Positions 40,101 through 53,880 of a DNA stretch of 64,000 bases are shown here, piece after piece. The notes below the pieces were generated by a model that searched no databases, was not told where the DNA came from, and saw only the letters and a program-made list of their open reading frames with translations. The position numbers and the translations under genes are program-made. The DNA comes from Dirofilaria immitis (taxonomy: Eukaryota; Nematoda; Chromadorea; Rhabditida; Onchocercidae). The DNA is taken from positions 2,153,501 to 2,217,500 of the forward strand of contig JAKNDB010000079.1 in assembly GCA_024305405.1 (NCBI GenBank). The letters run 5' to 3'. How positions within the stretch are numbered: the first letter of the stretch is position 1; each line of letters begins with the position of its first letter.

Positions 40101-43100
40101 AGTATACCTAGAAAACTTCACATATCGTGTACGTAATTGACCACGTATAATACGTGTAATGAATTTTTCATTTCACGGATGATATTTATCTATTCTATCC
40201 GATAGCATTTGCTTAGCACCAGCGCCAACACAGACCTGGCTAAGTGTATATTCAAGATTGTTGTCTCCTTTTTAACTTGTTAATTATTGCTTCTTTAAAT
40301 TCACGCGTTCCATCAATTAGCATTAACAACCACGTAATTATACTCTAGCATAGCAACCTTCTGTTTAGGGTCACCATATCGAAATGAATTGCTATGCCAT
40401 TTGAAAAAGCCGACAAATAAACATTCTGAGTAGACAAATTTTCACTCAGATTCTCGATTCTCGATTTTAGAAATAAAAATAGCAACCTTAAGATGAGCAT
40501 TCTCTGCTGTAATTTCTGCACTTTTTATTTCATCTGTCATCTCTAAAAGATTTATACCGATATATTCATTGTCCTGGAAAACAGTTATACTTAATTATGG
40601 ATGCCTTGTTAACTTTCACGTTTGTACGTGTTCCTAATCCGTAACGTAACAATATATCATATATATTTTTCAAATTACTTTTAAATATCTTTTTTTTTTT
40701 ACTTTCTATAAACATAATTTGATGGTAAAAATAATTTAATGATTTTCATTCTATTCTTCTATACTTATAAAGTACCGCAAAATGATATATTAAACAATCT
40801 GATATTGGTAGAATCATAAAGGTAAAAATGTTTTACCTGGAAAATTTAATTAAAGCATAATATTTTCTTACCTTTTCATTATTTTTCAAATAATTTGTTA
40901 ATTTATAATTGTTATCAGAAGCTAAGATTTGCTTATGTTGTGCCAATAATTTATCATAATCTCTTTTAGGTACAGAATGTAGTAAAAGTGTTTGAAGACG
41001 TGCTATCTCAATTGATGCCAAATCCTGAAATGAATAATCAAAGTCTTGGCTATTATTCGTTTTTCTTTTTTTTTTCATCAAATTTTATTTATAAATAAAA
41101 ATTCAACCTAAAATCTCGCAGAATATAAAGTGCTTTTTTTTTGTTTTATCATTTGATTATATTATTTATATTCTAAGGTATATATTATAAATGAAATAAA
41201 TAGTAAGATAAATTATGATTTATTTTAAATGAATTACTAAAATATATTTATTGAATTAAAATAATAAATGAATTAAAAATTTAAAATTTACTGATTCATA
41301 ATTAGCAATCTTAATTTGCTTTATATGTAATAAACGTTGTTCTTGATAGCTTTTTCAAGTTTCCGATATTCAATATTTTGATTATTTCGATTCGATTCAA
41401 CAATTTCTATTTTTCGTACAAGTTGAAGATTTCGTAAACGTTCTGCTATTATTTGTCGATTCATTTCTTCTAATTTTTGCTTCATTTCATTTCCATCTAA
41501 TCGTATCAGAATTGGCCAATTTCTTCAAATTTAATTTCGAATTAATTAATTTGAATTAAATAATTTATTAAATAATTATTATCTTACTAAATCATTATAA
41601 TATATTATATGTTAACTATTTAGCTCAACTTCATGGTTAAAATGATGGATGAAATATGGACATGAAAAATGATGAGATAGAAGAATGAAAATCTAGACTG
41701 TATATCAGAGAAATGAAAGATCAAACTATGTATCAGAAGAATGAAAGCCTGCCTAGATTGATGTATCTGTTGTTAGAAGGAAGAATTCAGAAGTCAGTGA
41801 TTTGAAGATATTTATTTCATTATCTTTTTTCCATCTTTTCATACATTCTTCAATCATTTCTCTATTTTGTCTCTTGGGCTATGAATCATTTCTAATAAAA
41901 TTTTATCATTTAAACATTTGATAGCAATTTGTTTTGTTAACTGTTACCTGATATTCTTCAATTTCAATTTCATAATTTTCAGTTTGTTGGCGCAACTTAT
42001 CAATGATATCTTTGTTATGCTGTGTCATATCATTCTCGGATACTTCCTTTTGTAGATTAAAATAATTCACTTTTAATTCATCGATACTACTTGCTGCTTG
42101 CTGCACACTTTTCTCCATACGTTCCAATTGGCAATCTTTCTCGTCTAATTCCTTTAAAAAAATAAACTTACTAAAAAACTTATAATCCTTTGATCTATAT
42201 AAACAAAGAAACAAAGTATTTTTAATGCTTGCAACCTTTCAGGTTAAACAAAATTTAACCTGTTTTAAATCAATCATTTTTGTTATCAATATTTTGTTTT
42301 AATGATAAAAAGTAGAAGATAATGATTAAAATTAAAACCTGCATAAGTCGCATTAATTCATGATTAAGTGATGAAATGATCATTGCACTAGCTTCCAAAC
42401 TTTCCAGGCCTATTTCATGTTTCACCTTTCTTTTCCCCGACTGTATAGGCCTTTTTTGAATTTTCATTATTTTCTTCTTACTTTCAACAATATCTTCTTT
42501 GACTTCTTGCAAAGAATCAACACCATCTTCGATGGATTTTCTTTTTCGCTTTTGTCTCACGTAGAAAATTAGCGTCATCTTCCGTGAATTTTTCACGCTC
42601 TATTCTACCTTCATTAAATGCCTCATCTTTTTCCGGCAGCGATGATTTTTGTACGGAATTCGTTGCAGAAATATCATTTGCTAATTTTTGATTGGAAACA
42701 TCAAAAGCGGAACTCAGTTCAGCTTGTAACAATGAGCATTTAGCTGTCAATTTCTCGATCTGTCGTTCTCGAAAATTCAATTGTTTTTCCAGACGATTAA
42801 TCTCAACTTCTGCACTACCGAATGTTTCCTGAAAAAATTTGTAATTCTCATAGACAAATAGATAATTTTTGAAAATAACTGAAATTTGAGAATATCAGTT
42901 AATTTCTCTAGCGTGCACTTATCATAATTCTTATCATTCTTTGCCAGTGAATGATAAAATAAAGAGCTTAGAATTGAAATGAAATCAATTTTTCAAAATA
43001 GTAAATTCTTTCAACTTACTATTTAATCAAATAATTTGATTTCATAAATCAATTCTTTTTATTGAAGCATATCTCGATCTTTTCGAGAATATTGTCATAT

Positions 43101-44665
43101 TTTGCTTTCTTAATTTATGCTACTCTAAGATTACAAACTTTTCAAGAAATAAATATTAAAATTTACCTCTCGAAGTCTTCTCAATTCAGCGTTTACCTTT
43201 TGATTTTCAACATCTTTTATTTCTAAATTACGCATAAGTTCGTTATTTTCCATTTCATATTGTTTAATTTCATAATGTAATGTGTTGATAGTCTGAAATT
43301 ATATTTTGTTTATTTTTTAAATTTATCTTTTCAAAAGAATATTTTATGAAAATGTTTACAATATTTCGTGAAGTTTGAATCTAAAATAAAGCAACCTTAT
43401 TAAGTGATGTAATTTTAGATTGCATTTGTGTAACTGTATCATCAATCTGATGACTATTTGTTGTAACACTGAAAAGTTGTCGAGCCATTTTTGTTGCTTC
43501 GAGAAGTTCGATTCGTAATCGTTCCATTTCTTCTTCTCGTTCCACATTACTTTCGAGCATACTTTGTGCTTGTAATTCTTGCAATTCAATCTGCAATTCC
43601 ATTTAAACTTCAAAATGGCTTTTCCTAAAATGACATATATCGATGTGAATTTTAGCAAAACTATTAGTTAATTAGCTTAGTAATATCAAATATTTATTTT
43701 GTAATTTATCAATAGAATCGATATTTATGATCGATACTTGATATCGATGTAAATCAACTGAATCGATACTTATGATCGATACTTGATATCATAGATATAT
43801 TTATATAGCTTCTTTGAAATTAATAAAATAAATTTGATAAAAATTAATCCATAAGATTTTGTGAAAGAAGAAATATTTTCAAAAAGTTATCAATTATTTT
43901 CTGCCATAAATATATTTTAAATAAATCAAATAAATCGATTTTTGTTTAATTGAATTTTTTAAATTTAAAAACAAACTTGTAAAGTTTCAAATTTCATTTG
44001 TAATGCTTCAATCTGCTCATCTTTATTCTGTAATAATTCCTGAAATTCTATACCGTATATCATTGTATATTTGCTATGCATACGATAAAAAAATACTGTT
44101 ATGAAGTTTTTGTCACATATGTTATCATCTCAAAATTCAATACTTATCGGTGATAACATCAATTACATATCTTTTCATAAATCCAATCATATTTGATGAT
44201 ATTTATCAATCAAAGTTTTAAATTGATTAAAATTACCTTATAATGTTGAATTGAATTTTCATCAACATTTTCCAACTTTTCAATGGCCGTCGCTTTTTCA
44301 TCTTGAAACTGAATATAAAACGAGCATATGCATAAAAATAAATAAAAGTTATGTTTACTTTTATAAATATAACTTTTGATGGAAAAAAATTAATATGTAA
44401 TTAAGAAAAATATAATTAGACTAATTAGAGTTAGTCAAATCAGCACTAATTGATAATTTAATATTATTATCATTATTATTATTATTGATATTCAAGTTCT
44501 ATTGAATATTTATTTTTTACTATATCAACTTATTTGTCCCTTTCATTCTATTATATCGATTAATTGACCTAAAAAATTTCTTATTATTAAACTATCTAAT
44601 TATATTATAAATTATTGAATAGTAATAGCATGTAAATAATAATAATAACAATAATAATAATAATG

Positions 44666-44699
<34 letters not shown>

Positions 44700-46900
44700 T
44701 AATAATAATAATAATATTTAAAAAATATGTAGTCTTAATATTCAAGTTTTAAAATAAAAATATATCAATAAAAATTTAAATTAATCATAAAACTTTGTTA
44801 GAATTATTGGAAAAGATTATAAATCTATAAATTTAATCATTAATTTTACCTTTTATTGAGTAATTCATTATCATTTGTTAAACGTTCAATAATTTTATCA
44901 CTTTCTGATAATTGTTCATAAAGTGATTGATAATTATTAGCAGTATCTTCGATAAATGTTGTTGCTGAAGCAAGCGCTGTTGATAATTGTTCAATTTCCG
45001 CTCGAAGTTCATCATTTTGTTGTGCTACTTCCTAAAGATAATATTTTATTTTTGCATCCTTTTTTTTCTTTTCAGAATTTTTAAAATTTATTATAAAAGC
45101 TATTTCAATTGTTGTAGATTCAATCTTAGTTGAAAAAATATCGAGAGAAATTGAACCTGAAGTTGTTTAGAAAGTAATGCAGCTTGTTGACTTCGTTGTC
45201 GTAATTTCAACGTTTCAGTTTCATTAGTTATAGATTCTTTCGCTTTATCATCAAGTCGTCTGCTCATTTCATGAATAGAATCATCCAAAAATGCTTGCTA
45301 AAAATAATAAAACAAAAAAGAAAAAGAAAGAAATGAAATCACTTTAATGAATAATAACTAAAGCGTTGATATTTAAAATTTATTTTTAGACTATACCTGT
45401 TGAATAAGTTTAGCACGTTCATTCTCGAGTTGTTCTACTCGTAAACCTAATTTTTCAGCTTTGTCACTTTGTTCTATTAATTCACGATTGCTAAATAAAT
45501 ATATTTATATTAATTTCTTTTATAATTATTAAGTTTCAAATTTTCATCAAATTTTAAGCAAATATAATTCAAGATGAATGTTTATTCTTTCTTCGAGATT
45601 TAGATTCGTTTATTTATTTATTTATTATTTATTTATTGACATTTTTAATTGAAAAAAAAACAAATAAACAACCGTTCTCTATTTTGTTCTTTTAAATAAA
45701 CATTTTCTTCTTTTAAACTATTAATTCGTGCGCGAAATGTTTCATTAAGATCGGTAGCGTTTGTTATAGCATTTATTCGTTCACGTAAAGAATTAAGTTC
45801 AATCTATAAAAATGATTTATTGAAGTAGAAAGTTTGAATATGATGAAAATTAAAATTATCAACAAAATTATCTTACATTAAAAAAATTTTATCAATCTTT
45901 TTGATAAGCTGTTAATTATTATTATTGTTTATAAAAATCTTTTCAGATATAGAAATGATAAAATTTTTTTGGAGATAATATTCAATCATTCGTTTATTAT
46001 ATTAATCAATAATTATTGTTGTTTTATTATTCACATAATTATAAATATGATATGAAATTATTCGTGCAAGATTAATAATTACTATAACTATACCGGAATG
46101 GCATTATCAGTATCGGATATTATCCGAAGCATTTGTTACAGATGATAAATGTATCGCTGTTGCATGCTAAATGATAATTAAACATCTTATCGATAATTAA
46201 TTAACATACATTCATATTTTCCTTTTCTTCATCCCAATTTTCTTGTTTCTCGATTATTTCCATAGCTTCTTTTTCTGCTAACTCTTTTAACTCTTCCGCA
46301 TTCGTATGCTCATATTCCATAATCCATTTCATTGCTCTCATAATTTGCTTAGCTGATTCCAATAATTCGATATCATCCAGGTTGTACTAAATTTAGATTC
46401 AGTACGTAAAACTTTTACGAAATATTATATTAAATTTAAATATACAAATAAATTTTTATTACCTATAATTTTGGCATAAATAAATATAAAAATGAAAACT
46501 TCTCAATATCTAATATATCTCGAAATATAAATTATTTTTATTAAATTATAACAATTTATAATTAAAATTTCTTTTCCATTTAATATGAAATATAAAAATT
46601 AAACTTAATTATATTTTAATAAAATATTATTTACAAATAATAATAATTTATATTATTTATAATATTGTTGTTTGTTGTTGTTTACATTTTAGTATTAAAT
46701 TTAAATTTCTATTAAGTGAATCGAATTTAAATTTAAATTATTTCCTTTTCAAAAATTAGTACAATATTATTTTAAAGTATTCTTTTAATAATATTTATAC
46801 TAACCTTGGATAATTGGTCATACCATCGATTTACTATTTCAGGATTATCACCACCTTCTTTAAATAATTCTTCCAATTCGTTCAAATCCAATAATGCCAT
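34192..46900 (-). CDS. cep-290: CEP290, ciliary transition-zone coiled-coil protein
   Basis: Scaffold of the ciliary transition zone. About 26 exons, read downwards: 46805-46900, 46210-46386, then near 45805, 45490, 45298, 45032, 44309, 44041, 43610, 43293, 42829, 42151, 41500, 41030, 40575, 40009, 38836, 38515, 38224, 37482, 36637, 36273, 36027, 35160, 34795 and 34192-34242. Almost the whole product is predicted coiled coil. Segments run in the same order as human CEP290: LSK near the start; FIEDTANNYQSLYEQ; YKELLQNKDEQIEAL (human ILSSKDDEIIEYQ); EINRLEKQLNFRERQIE (human QIKIRDREIEILTK); RSQNEYWQLEVEK (human INSQNEYLIHLLQE); EEVLKWHEKKAREG (human EELIRWEEGKKWQA). I estimate 1,500-1,650 residues, shorter than human (2,479), with a Ser/Thr- and acid-rich part at 36872-38200. 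Two A-runs (plus-strand T-runs 35909-35914 and 35959-35964) each need one more base. The start is the first Met of exon 1. Confidence 0.85.
35216..35320. repeat. AAT-rich tandem tract in a CEP290 intron
   Basis: Repeated AATTTAGTAATAATAATCTATACCTAAT-like segments and a pure (AAT)n core at about 35250-35268. Confidence 0.65.
35408..35603. repeat. 27-29 bp minisatellite in a CEP290 intron, about seven copies
   Basis: Degenerate units of the form TTGTTTATTTATATCAATAT plus TATAGTA are arranged head to tail. The last unit runs up towards the exon encoding the 35.7-36.0 kb coiled coil. Confidence 0.8.
37610..37705. repeat. Three copies of a GCTTACAGGAGGTTACTGTA element
   Basis: GGAGGTTACTGTATATA or a close variant appears three times at roughly 30-35 bp spacing within a CEP290 intron, ending next to the 37762-38224 exon. 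Confidence 0.7.
38850..39075. repeat. 28-bp minisatellite in a CEP290 intron, about eight copies
   Basis: Imperfect units built on CCAATTAAGTTATCA plus GAATTTCATAGG. One unit lacks the GTTATC part. No spacers of unique sequence, so not CRISPR. Confidence 0.85.
39076..39700. other. Long CEP290 intron segment, less AT-rich
   Basis: Intron DNA between the exons near 38836 and 40009. From 39280 to 39560 it is richer in GC than other CEP290 introns, without a convincing open frame on either strand. It could be an old inserted element; I see no terminal repeats that prove this. Confidence 0.4.
44639..44717. repeat. (AAT)n microsatellite in a CEP290 intron
   Basis: Long, slightly interrupted AAT/AAC triplet run. 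Confidence 0.85.
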
Positions 46901-48044
46901 TTTTCCTTTTCATTTATTTATTAATATACTTTATCATATTTATCATTATAAAATTTATCTAATTCAAAGCAAAAAAAAGTTGATTAATTAATTAATAATG
47001 CAAAGTCGAGAATAGTACTTTATTATCTTTTTTTTTTTAAAAATATATAGCTTACCTTTCAATTTCTTAAAATGATTATATTGAGGTAAGGGTTTTTTTT
47101 TTTTTGAAGAAAATGAAAAATAGCCAAAGGTCACCTAGTTATGCCCACACATATATATATATATATGTATGTATCTATTATTTGGCCAACTCTTTCTAAC
47201 ATGCAACGTTTCTATAGCAACCCATAAATGAATGAATGTATCATAACACAAAATAGCCTAGATGTATATAATAGTTGTCTGTAATTTTAATATGCAATAT
47301 TCTTTTTAGTTAACTTTAATTATTAATTAATATCAATCAATAGTTTTAGAAAACTAAAATTTTGACAACGATAAATTTTATTTAAAAATTTTAATTATCA
47401 AAATTGATATAAGAAATCATATTCATATTTTCATGAAAAAACTGAAATTATATTCTTAGAATGGTATAAATTTATATCTAATCAGATTAATGAGGTCGTT
47501 CCTTTTTTTGTGTCTTGATATATATTGTTTACATTATTAAATTAATTAAGATGAGCATTATGTTTTTTCATTAGGATAGATTGTCATATCATCCCATGAG
47601 TAAATAAATGAACAAGTTTATCTAATAAAACTTAAGTATGAAATAAATTTAGTTCATTGAAAATTTCTTTCACAAAGTTCATACATCTCACATAGGAATC
47701 AATCATTATACCTTTCATTTAAATCAATATAAATATCATAACATTTTTCTGTCTCTTTCAAAACATGCAAATCATTTCCATCTTGATCGTAAACAAGATA
47801 GAGTCTTTGTTTCACTTGCATCGCTGATAACAGCTTCAGTTATAAGGTTAATTACGAGAATCAAGCCTTCAAAGCTTTACTTGGTGAAGTGAATTTTTAT
47901 GTAAATTAGAAGTAAGATGATACACATTACTTGCAATTTAACAATACTTTATTTAACAAAGCTAATAAAAACGAAAGATCACAACAGCAAAAAGCACAGC
48001 GAAATTTGACTATATCAAAAGTGAAAACATTCAATAAGACTAAA
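46901..48044. other. Intergenic region upstream of CEP290
   Basis: Holds the CEP290 promoter, including an X-box at 47208-47221 and an (AT)n run at 47151-47168, and on its right the 3' flank of DDX54. No gene seen. Confidence 0.6.
47208..47221 (-). promoter_or_regulatory. X-box (RFX/DAF-19 site) of CEP290
   Basis: Plus-strand GTTTCTATAGCAAC matches the RYYNYYATRRNRAC consensus at every position; its complement, in gene orientation, also fits. It lies 308 bp before the CEP290 start codon. RFX factors (DAF-19 in nematodes) switch on ciliary genes through such sites, which fits the identity of the gene. Confidence 0.75.
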
Positions 48045-51000
48045 TTACTTCTTCCGCTTCTCATTCAAGCTTTTTTCTTCAAATTTTGTTGTCTTCTGTA
48101 TGCTTGATATGATTGAATCCTTACTTTCTTATTCCTCTGTTTAAGAATTTGTTCAGAAGTTTTTAATTCAGAACGTGGTGCTCTTTTTCTTTATTTCCCG
48201 TGTTATTTCGCCTTCTTCCTTTCCGGTTACCATTACGTTTCTAAAGTATAAAATTATAATTTTCAGAAAAAGTAATTCAACGATTCCAAGATCCTCTTTT
48301 ATTGTGATGTTTTTCAAGTTTCTTGAAATGTAAATCATGCCTTTAATCGATTGCTATACCAAACCTCTATATACTAGCCACATCCAATTCTGAACTGCTA
48401 TTTCTTTCATAAATCTTTTCTTTCGATTATTTTTGAAAACAAATAAAAATATATTTGTTCAAATACAGGGAAAAGAACTTATTCGAAATCAAAATATGCT
48501 AGCTAAAAGTTGAAAATAGCGAACCCTAAAATCGTGTTGCTTTACCCTTGCATCAGTCGATTCTTCATCATCTTCGTTGTTCTGGTACTCCAATTTTTGT
48601 TTTTTCTGCCATCTCTCATAACGACCACTTTTGTATGTCGCTGGTATATAAGTTCCATCTTCAGCACGCATTTTCTTCTTTGAATTATCACCAGTATCAC
48701 CAACAAACTTCTTCAGTTTCCTGTCCCTAAAAAAGACAAATGTTCCTCGATATTTTAAAATGCGTTGATAAATAATTAATGCTTTACATTAAAGAGAGAA
48801 AACGAAATTTTTCTTATAGTTTTTAGGAATAAAAATTTTTCTTAAATTTTGAAGAAATACAATATTAATCGCTTGATGGTATCGCACTTTACTCATTGAA
48901 AATCGTAAAAATATACATAAGCAAGAGATATATATAAACGTATATAAACATTTTTTGAACAAAAAAGAAAATATGAATTTCAAAAAGAAGAAATCAAAAC
49001 TAATCATTTTTTGCGTTTCTTCTGCTTATACCAACCAATATCATCGTCAGCAAGAATTTCTATAGCGCTTTCTTTGGCTAAAGCATTGAAATCATGATCC
49101 ACAGCCAAGCCACGTTCTGCATTTGCTTCTGCAGATTCATAAGCTGAAAAAAAATTAATATTCTGTTTTTGATTAAACCCTTTTAAAAGTATTAACTTTG
49201 CTAAAACAACACTGAAAATAGTATGGTGTAAGACGTTATACCTAAATTAGAATCAAAAATGAAAAAAGAAAATATTTAAAGATTTCCGATTATATGGGAA
49301 TAAGAGCATAATGAAATTCGAAAAGCATTACCAATAAAATGTTTTCTTTTTGTTCTAGTAACTCATCGGCTTTTCGTTTTCTTTTCTTGTCCTTTTTTGT
49401 ATCAAAGCATTTGCGGGCGAAAATTTCGAATTTTTTATCACCGTATGAAATGTATTTTTCTGAAATGTGTTCGTTCGTGAAACACAAAATATCCAATTTA
49501 TCATAAAATAGTTCGAAATGATTTCATATTCGAACTGTGAAACAAATCACCAATGAAAAAATATTGTAATATAGAGAATATTTAAGCATTTAAAAAGCAT
49601 ATCATTCTTATTTGTGCTAACAAAGCATCAATACTATCGCTATCATCCAAAAAAAAAAAATTAGTAGAGAATGATAGATATGAATCATGTATTATAATAG
49701 TAGAAATAGTATGACATTGCTTAAATTGACTTTATAGAGAACAGTATCTTGCAATCTCTAGTGCTAAATTATATTCCCCATTTCGCAATAAACATTTTAA
49801 GAATTTGTAGGCTAATTTTTTAAATTTTATAGTAGAGATAGAGTAGTACTTGTTAAACAAGGTATCAACTAAAAAATAGTGCAATCTATGAAGGTAATAA
49901 TAAAAAGACTAAAATACGACGGTTAAACTTGCCAAAACATCTTCATTTGCTTCACATGTAGGATTAGTTAATTCCAACTGATTAAAATTCTGACATTTAT
50001 CCAAATCAGTTTTAGAATGTATATAATTCTGATGGGCTTTACGCTTCTCCTTCATAACAGCTGCTGATAAAGTTTTACTGCCACTTTGTATTTCAAAGAT
50101 GGTCTGAAATTATAGCTAAAAATAAAATATTAAATCCTCTGCAGATAAAAATAGAACTCCTCTCATTTCAAATATCGATGGTTCGACCGAGATTGCGAGA
50201 AGATTTTATTTTATATAAAAATAATTACAAATATAGGAGTTTATTCCGCTATCTTGAGTATAACTAATTCATGATCTACATGAAAGGCTGAACTTCCAAT
50301 CTTTCCAGAAACAAATGATCCTTTTTCTTTGCATTCATTTTCAAGCAATTGTGAAAATAAGCACACATTTAGCATTTAGAAAATCTACATACTGCCGATG
50401 ATTTGAAATTGTGCAAATCCCGAAGCAACGACTGTCTGATAGTTTCTTCTGGAGTTTGTTGCTGTAGAGATGGATGAACGGACGCCTTGATTAATGCCTC
50501 CTTCATCTCAGTTTTTGCTCGACGTACTGATTCCGCTGATGGTTGTGGACGAGTTTTCTTGTATTTTTGCATAGCATTTTCTGATTTTTTCAGGAGCTCG
50601 TCCTAAAATTTGTATTTTAATTCAAATACGCGACATAATTGAATGTGTGCAATAATAAAAATCTCAAAACCTACTAGTTCATCTGAATTGTCATGCACAT
50701 TCTTCAAAAAATCAATTTCCTATCAATAATACCATCTGGAAATGTCCCAATCAACGTTTCATCTGTAATGGGAAAGCAAATTTTATTTGAAATTTTCACT
50801 TTGGAAAATTATAGCAACCATATCTGGAAAATTATAGATTTCAACTAATCATATATATTATTCTAATTAAACTTGTTAAAAAAATTTATAAAAATGTTTG
50901 CCTTTGTTGATTGAATTAATCGTTGCAAACTTTAGTGGACGGTTCAGAAATAAAAATAGATCGACTACATATGGCACTTCATCTGCACCAAATAAGCTAA

Positions 51001-53880
51001 TGGCTTTTCCGAAACGACCAGCGCGAGCGACTCTACCTAAAATTATAAATAAATGACACAACATGAAACTTTACTTAGTTAGCTACAAAAAGTCAAACAT
51101 CAATATCTCACCAACACGATGAACAAAAAGTTTCGGTTTCGGAGGAAAATGATAATTTATAGCGACATCCAACAATGGGATATCAACTCCTCTAGCTGCA
51201 ATATCCGTCACAATTAATAAGGAGCATTCCTTCCTACGAAATCTGCAAAATTTATTAATTGATAAAAATAAAAAAGCCCTCCAAAATTTTGGAAATTTTT
51301 TACTTATTTTTTTAGACATATCGACCAGTTCATATAATTGTTCCCAACGTGAATTTTACGGTTTGTTACCCCACTATCGCAGCTAATTATTACTTTTGAA
51401 TGTTGATATTCCTGGCCACAGAATCCAGTTGGCTATATAACACCACACAATCGATTCCGGCTTTTTCCGCAATTGCCGCCAGATATTCAACATGTTTCAT
51501 TGTTGCACAAAATACAACGGTTTGCTCATTTCCTGCTACCACTTCACGAGCAAGATGTAAAATGCCGCTAATTTATCATCCTCGCGACAGTGCAAGAATA
51601 CCATCGATAGCTTGTCACTAATTTTTTCAGCAAGATCAAGTCGAACTGAAATTTCACTTTTGTCCATACTCTATCAGTGAGATGAGATAACAAAGTAAAA
51701 GTTAACTATTTAATTTCCTTACAGAAATTTGAAAATTTTCTTAGGACTTAATTTCCTACACAAGATGCGCTACGAAGACGACCTGTGATCAGAAATCCCT
51801 TAAAATTTCATGAATTTTCAGATGCAACATTTATCTGCAATTACAGACATATACGTAAAAATGACGAAATATATATACCCAAAACTGGATCTGAAAGACC
51901 CGCTTTCGAAAAAGCAATGATACTCTTTGGAAGAGTGGCTGAGAAAAGCAAAGTCTGTCGATTTTCCGGTAATCGTTTCAGTATTTCCTTAAAATACATT
52001 ATGTGCTAATATAATAACTTTGTATAAATAAAAAGTTTCGAGAAATAAAAAGCTTCACGATTTCAATATCGATCGTTGACTTTTGGAGATGCTTAGGCAA
52101 AAAAAATTTTTTAAAAATCAACATTAGCATTATCGTCCTGTTATGGAAAGATTTCAGAGAGAATTTGTCGTATAGAAAGTTGTTTGCATTATCTGTATAC
52201 AGATAATATGAGTTAACTTAATGAATTCAGTTATAAAATAAGAACTGAATGCTTTTTCACTTACAAAATACGAACTGGATTTCTTCTGATATCGTTAATA
52301 ATAAATACTGTTGATTAGTGCAATTTTTACAACAAATGATAGAAAATTACGTGGAGTTGTTCAGCAAAACCCATTTCAAATAAGCGGTCCGCTTCATCAA
52401 ATACAACAATTTGCACTGCAGATAGACGAAAATCCATTTCCATAATAACATGCAACAAACGTCCAGGGGTTGCAATTACGCTGCAATTAAATTTTTGAAC
52501 TTTAAAAACTTATCAAGATTTGTACAGAAAGGACAAGGAAAAGAATTAATTGGATGAATAAATAAGAGATTCACATATCAGGTTTTTCATGGACAGCTTG
52601 AAATTGTTCCTCGATTCGGTCACCACCCACTAAAACTGCACAATGTAAGCCAGTAAACCTTCCTAGCTGAAAAACAAAAATTAATGTATTCATAGAAAGA
52701 AAGAAAAATTAAATCAGCTTCCAAAAGACATTAGAAGCAAGAATTTAAATTATATTATATTGCATTCTTATTTCCGTTTTTGTCCAACAGCAGTACATTA
52801 TTAGGTATTATTATACATATCAGTGATTATTATATATATCATTAACAAAAATAAAAGCAGAGAATTTTGAAAGTAGAAAATTTTTTTCCAAAACACATGA
52901 TCCATCATTGACTTCAAACTTTAAAAATGTTCGTTATTCAAAAAATAATCTAAAAGTAATATATATGCAATTTCAGGCATATATATAATCACTATGTTGT
53001 TTCGCTTGACACTATAATATTAAATGAAAAATAATAGTCAAAAAAAAAAATCCACTTCTTTAACTACGGTGAACGTCTGCATTGCCAATTCCCGTGTTGG
53101 TTCAATGATCAAACCGCGGATGCCTTTCATATCACGATGTCTTAATTTTTGCAATATTGGAACAACAAAAGCTGCTGTTTTTCCACTTCCTGTTCTCGAC
53201 ATGGCAACGATATCTACAAATCAAAATTCATGCAAAGATTAAATAAGTAAATTTCTAAAAATATTTATTAAAAGCAAAGCTCTATAGCTTACAACAAAAT
53301 TGCTTTTATTTTGGCCCCCAGCATTCAGTTAAATTATCAGTAAAAATAATCAAACATCCCAATGGTCAAATTTGTTATTATTATTTTTTTGTTTTTGTAG
53401 ACTTTGAGGATTCATTTCTTTTCGAATAGAAGAAAAGAGTATATAAAAATTTTAATGAAAATAAAACTTTAACCTTTGCCATCAATAATTAACGGTATTG
53501 CTTTGCGTTGAATTGGTGTAGGCTGACGAAATCCTTTTTCTGAATTCCTTTGAAAAGTGTATGATCCAAACCTGTAAAAAGACACTTTAATAATAAAATA
53601 AGAAAAAAACCAAAAATATATCTAAAAAGAAAAATTCTAAAAACTTCGATATCGTAATAATTGAAATTATATCTAAATTATTACCAAATTATGGGCTTAT
53701 TTTTAAAGTTAAAAATAATCTAATAGAAAATAAAATTAACAAAATTTTTAAGTATTAATTGTAAAACGTACCAATCGTTTGCCATCCTCCGGCTTGTCGT
53801 TGTTTTCGATTTTGAGCAGTTTTTAAGGCATCATATAATTCTTCCGTATCCGAACTACATCCTTCTTCATTATTATGCAT
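48045..53880 (-). CDS. DDX54: DEAD-box RNA helicase DDX54/Dbp10
   Basis: Nucleolar helicase of 60S ribosome assembly. Motifs in order: Q-motif [10 protein letters not shown] (53474-53571), motif I SRTGSGKT and Ia PTRELA (53060-53212), GGDRIEEQF (52578-52670), Ib TPGR and II DEAD in [17 protein letters not shown] (52353-52482), III SAT (about 51895-52005), IV region [13 protein letters not shown] (about 51400-51665), [15 protein letters not shown] and HRVG (51107-51240), [12 protein letters not shown] (50905-51020). The C-terminal half is typical of DDX54, not of other DEAD proteins: [14 protein letters not shown] (50400-50602), [15 protein letters not shown] (49930-50105), [13 protein letters not shown] (49012-49143), [20 protein letters not shown] (48533-48729) and [15 protein letters not shown] (48045-48240). 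About 16 exons. One-base breaks in A-runs lie at 51559-51562 and 48071-48076 (plus-strand T-run); the second decides whether the tail ends in NEKRKK. Another break lies near 50720. ATG at 53880, just after a TTGATAG acceptor. Confidence 0.93.
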
